Origin: Chitinispirillaceae bacterium | GTDB lineage: Bacteria; Fibrobacterota; Chitinivibrionia; Chitinivibrionales; Chitinispirillaceae | Reading direction: 5' to 3' | NCBI GenBank assembly: GCA_016926315.1 | Contig: JAFGOU010000294.1 | Span: forward strand, 1 to 16,618 | Length of the DNA stretch: 16,618 bases | Notes under the pieces: model-generated | The model's database searches: none | Seen by the model: the letters and a program-made list of their open reading frames with translations, nothing else | Told to the model about the DNA's origin: nothing | Position numbers and translations under genes: made by a program | Shown: positions 14,538 through 16,618 of the stretch, piece after piece | Position numbering within the stretch: the first letter of the stretch is position 1 | Layout of the letters: every line of letters begins with the position of its first letter

Positions 14538-15023
14538 TCAGCGTTCCAGACTCTTTTCTTTCCGGCAGGTTGCGAAAGGATGTGTCAGGGCAAGCACCTC
14601 CTCGGTCAGAGCGGCAAGCGAGTCGTACTCTGCCCCTGCGCCCTGGATTTCATGGAAGGTACGCCTGGTATGCTCCTTGCCGCGCACATAAAAAATAAAC
14701 GTGGGGATCTCGGCAAGCTGGAAATCCGTCCAGAGCACGTTATACAGCTCGGTATTCACCTTTGCGAAAAGCATTGAATCACCGTACACCTTGTTAAGGC
14801 TGTCGATAATCCATACGCTCTGAATGCAATACCGGCAGGTCGTCGAGTAGAACTCAACCATGGCAATCGTGTCGGTTTCGAGCACGATTCGTATCAGGCT
14901 TGCCGTATCAAGCTCAATAACAGCGTCCGAGTCAATCGGATCGATACAATCGGGTCCTTCAACGCACGTCACCAACGTTATGCAGGCGATAAGCGAGGCT
15001 ATAGAGGCGATGATGGATTTCAT
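14538..15023 (-). CDS. Thioredoxin-like candidate lipoprotein with CRYC active site
   Basis: A 161-residue exported protein. The N-terminus (MKSIIASIASLIACITLVTC) is a signal peptide with two possible lipobox cysteines, LIAC (Cys14) and LVTC (Cys20); neither is ideal. After an acidic linker the thioredoxin fold begins near residue 40. The redox motif is TTCRYC (Cys63, Cys66), lacking the usual Trp before the first Cys. FAKVNTELYNVLWTDFQLAEIPTF supplies the expected second half with the cis-Pro. The C-terminus holds another Cys (ATCRKEK). GGGG lies about 9 bases before the ATG. It is upstream of, and on the same strand as, the other thioredoxin operon, but hairpins separate them. Disulfide exchange at the cell envelope is the likely role; the partner is unknown. 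Confidence 0.83.
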   Translation of the reverse strand: MKSIIASIASLIACITLVTCVEGPDCIDPIDSDAVIELDTASLIRIVLETDTIAMVEFYSTTCRYCIQSVWIIDSLNKVYGDSMLFAKVNTELYNVLWTDFQLAEIPTFIFYVRGKEHTRRTFHEIQGAGAEYDSLAALTEEVLALTHPFATCRKEKSLER

Positions 15024-15199
15024 ATGCTACCCCATTATCATGAACCGCGAAGCATCGTTACTCAGAGTGGGGCGACATGTGGGATTCAACGAGCAAAGGT
15101 CACGTTATTTCTGTCGTCCGCTCTAACTGCAGTTGAGGCGATTAAAAATGAGAGAAAACCCGTCCTTTCCGGTTAACGTGATTGATGTTTCTTAAACAC

Positions 15200-15257
15200 G
15201 CCCGTTCACCATCCCTGCCCCCATGGATTTTAACGGGAACAGGGAGGGTGAGCGGGC
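15200..15257. repeat. 18-bp imperfect inverted repeat
   Basis: The arm at 15200-15217 (GCCCGTTCACCATCCCTG) and the arm at 15240-15257 (CAGGGAGGGTGAGCGGGC) are complementary at 16 of 18 positions, with a 22-base loop. No terminator-like T-run follows. It is the first of three palindromes in 130 bases. Confidence 0.6.
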
Positions 15258-15279
15258 TATGGTCATTCATAATTTTTAT

Positions 15280-15328
15280 CAACCCGGGGCATTGCTCCGG
15301 GTTGACCTGCACAGCCCTTTCAGGGCTG
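15280..15328. repeat. REP-like double palindrome
   Basis: Bases 15280-15304 form an almost perfect 25-base palindrome: CAACCCGGGGCA, a single T, then TGCTCCGGGTTG, with 12 pairs of which one is G-T. Seven bases later 15312-15328 form CAGCCCT, TTC, AGGGCTG, a perfect 7-bp stem. Paired GC-rich hairpins of this form are typical of repetitive extragenic palindromes spread by RAYT transposases, but only one copy is in this window, so repeat status is an inference. Confidence 0.5.
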
Positions 15329-15668
15329 CCAGTGTCAAACGTCAGTTAACGGTGCGCCCTTATTGTTTTAACATACTATTTTTTGCCTTCCAGTACCATA
15401 TAATAATTTGGAGGATAGCAAGGGCGGAACAGGTACCAAAGGCAGGCTGTTTTTCTCAGAAGGGGAAAAACCAGAGGGCGATCATTTCATTGTGATGGAA
15501 CAACGGGGTAGGGAGTGTGGAAAGGTTCGGTATCGGACATGCCGATAAAAGGCAGAAAAGGTATACCGCAGAAAGATATCCACACCAAAAATCTTATGGA
15601 TAGTATATTTTATGGGCACAGAGATCCGCCGCCTTAGAAACCCCAGATACCCTTTGAGAGGGAGCTCT

Positions 15669-16618
15669 GTGTCACTGTACCTGCGGACCGTCGAAAATCT
15701 TCTCATACTGTACTTCTGTACCTTTTTGCTCCTCGATGTCCTCCTTTTTATCTATGCGGTCGCCGTCTTCCGCCGCCGCCGCCGGTACGAGCTTCCCGAA
15801 AGCGCCTGCGTCGGCCATCCGGTCTCCATCGTTGTTCCGGGCTACAACGAGGCGGTTACGATCGTGCCGTGTCTCCGGCAGCTCATGAATCTTGACTACA
15901 AGGAATACGACGTTGTTTTCATCAATGACGGCTCGACTGACGGAACGCTCGAAAAGGTCCTGGCCGCGTTCGAACTGCATGAGTTGCCCTCCGAAGCGTG
16001 CCTTCCCGGCGGCCAGGTTATCGAAACCGCGCCTGTTCGCGGCATTTACCGAAGCATCGACGGACGCCTGGTTGTGATTGACAAAGAAAACGGCGGCAAG
16101 GCCGACAGCATCAACGCCGGCATCAACCGTTCCGCGGCCCGGTATATCTGCACGGTCGACGCCGATTCCATTCTCGACCGGTCAGCCCTGCGCGCGGTGC
16201 TGCACCCCCTGATAAACGATCCGCGCACCTTCGTGTCGGGCGGGCAGCTTGCGGCTGCCAACGGCCTGCACCTGTCCGCGAACCGCGTCACTAGCGCCCG
16301 CATGCCGCACAACCTGTGGGTGCTGTGGCAGATCGCCGAATATATCAGATCGTTCATGATATCAAAGATCGGGTTGAGCCGTTTCGGCGTCCTGCTGATC
16401 ATGTCCGGCGCCTTTTCGGTCTACCGGCGCGATGACCTGCGCGCGGTCGACGGGTTTTTGACCCCCCGTAACTTCGGTCCGTATCTGGCGAACACCATCG
16501 GTCACGGCCGCCACACGGTGTGCGAAGACATGGAGATCGTTGTCCGGTTACGGCGTTACTACCGCGAGAGCGGCCGAAAGGGAACGACCGCGTTCATGCC
16601 CGCGCCGGTCTGCTGGAC
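15669..16618 (+). CDS. Membrane-anchored family 2 glycosyltransferase (3' truncated)
   Basis: Processive-type GT2 enzyme resembling PgaC/IcaA, NodC and cellulose-synthase relatives, which polymerise sugars from nucleotide-sugars at the inner membrane. From the GTG start, one transmembrane helix covers about residues 11-33 and is followed by five Arg. The GT-A fold shows VSIVVPGYNE (51-60), INDGSTDGT (84-92), ENGGKADSINAGIN (139-152), the nucleotide-binding DAD (163-165), SGAFSVYRRDDL, and the acceptor-side ED in VCEDMEIVVRLRR. The QxxRW motif would come later and is cut off. GTG 15669 is preferred because AGAGGG precedes it. An in-frame ATG at 15612 would add 19 residues but has no ribosome site. 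The product could be an exopolysaccharide; the sugar cannot be told. Confidence 0.9.
   Translation, partial: MSLYLRTVENLLILYFCTFLLLDVLLFIYAVAVFRRRRRYELPESACVGHPVSIVVPGYNEAVTIVPCLRQLMNLDYKEYDVVFINDGSTDGTLEKVLAAFELHELPSEACLPGGQVIETAPVRGIYRSIDGRLVVIDKENGGKADSINAGINRSAARYICTVDADSILDRSALRAVLHPLINDPRTFVSGGQLAAANGLHLSANRVTSARMPHNLWVLWQIAEYIRSFMISKIGLSRFGVLLIMSGAFSVYRRDDLRAVDGFLTPRNFGPYLANTIGHGRHTVCEDMEIVVRLRRYYRESGRKGTTAFMPAPVCW

Larger units (their letters stand above)
15024..15611. other. Gene-free stretch with a palindrome cluster
   Basis: 588 bases between the divergently arranged thioredoxin-like gene and the glycosyltransferase. A 90-codon open frame at 15223-15495 crosses three strong palindromes and has no family features, so it is not called. 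The stretch holds the inverted repeats at 15200-15257, 15280-15304 and 15312-15328, and a weaker GTTTTTC/GAAAAAC pair at 15449-15455 and 15465-15471. TATAAT-like and GGAGG-like motifs near 15400-15415 have no start codon behind them. Confidence 0.6.

Noticed and set aside
15223..15495. 90-codon open frame in the palindrome cluster
   Set aside because: It is largely made of hairpin sequence, has no good ribosome site and matches no family I know.
15482..15706. Minus-strand frame overlapping the glycosyltransferase start
   Set aside because: It has no signal or motif and overlaps the clear GT2 N-terminus.

Overview
The window looks like a chromosomal segment of an anaerobic, Gram-negative (diderm) bacterium with moderately high G+C. 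The evidence is an Rnf complex, an outer-membrane beta-barrel protein, a candidate lipoprotein, and several exported proteins ending in a sorting-tail-like domain of the kind common in the Fibrobacterota/Bacteroidota (FCB) sphere. A Fibrobacterota/Chitinispirillia-like source is my best guess, but it is not proven by anything here.

Region 1 (2-3902, + strand) is the distal part of an rnf operon in the clostridial-type order (C)DGEAB: 5'-truncated rnfD, rnfG, a small stand-alone PAS-domain gene, rnfE, rnfA and rnfB. Genes overlap or are separated by 5-41 bases, so they are probably co-transcribed. The complex couples ferredoxin:NAD oxidoreduction to ion transport. Oddities are the PAS gene wedged between rnfG and rnfE, an RnfE that lacks one of its two expected Fe-S-ligand cysteines, a Cys in the RnfD flavinylation motif, and an extra N-terminal hydrophobic segment on RnfB.

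Region 2 (3943-5730, - strand) is a tightly coupled cluster: a small unrecognised and probably frameshifted gene, a class I SAM methyltransferase of the NNT1/ETF-beta-lysine-methylase-like type, and an amidohydrolase-2 metal-dependent hydrolase. Stop/start overlaps are ATGA and TAATG.

Region 3 (5731-10771) carries exported proteins: a signal-peptide rhodanese (+), a beta-propeller-like protein (-), the 3' remnant of a secreted protein interrupted by an amber codon (-), and a six-Asp-box sialidase/BNR-like protein (-). Several share a degenerate C-terminal tail of the sorting/FlgD-like type. Gene-free stretches contain hairpins.

Region 4 (10772-15023, - strand) has a likely operon of a broken DNRLRE-domain secreted protein, a TlpA-like thioredoxin and an outer-membrane barrel protein. 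Upstream lies a second thioredoxin-like (CxxC) lipoprotein candidate, followed at once by what looks like the last codons of a lost protein.

Region 5 (15024-16618) is a 588-base gene-free stretch with a cluster of strong palindromes (REP-like), then the start of a membrane-anchored family 2 glycosyltransferase (+) that runs off the window end. No rRNA, tRNA, CRISPR array or recognisable transposase was seen.
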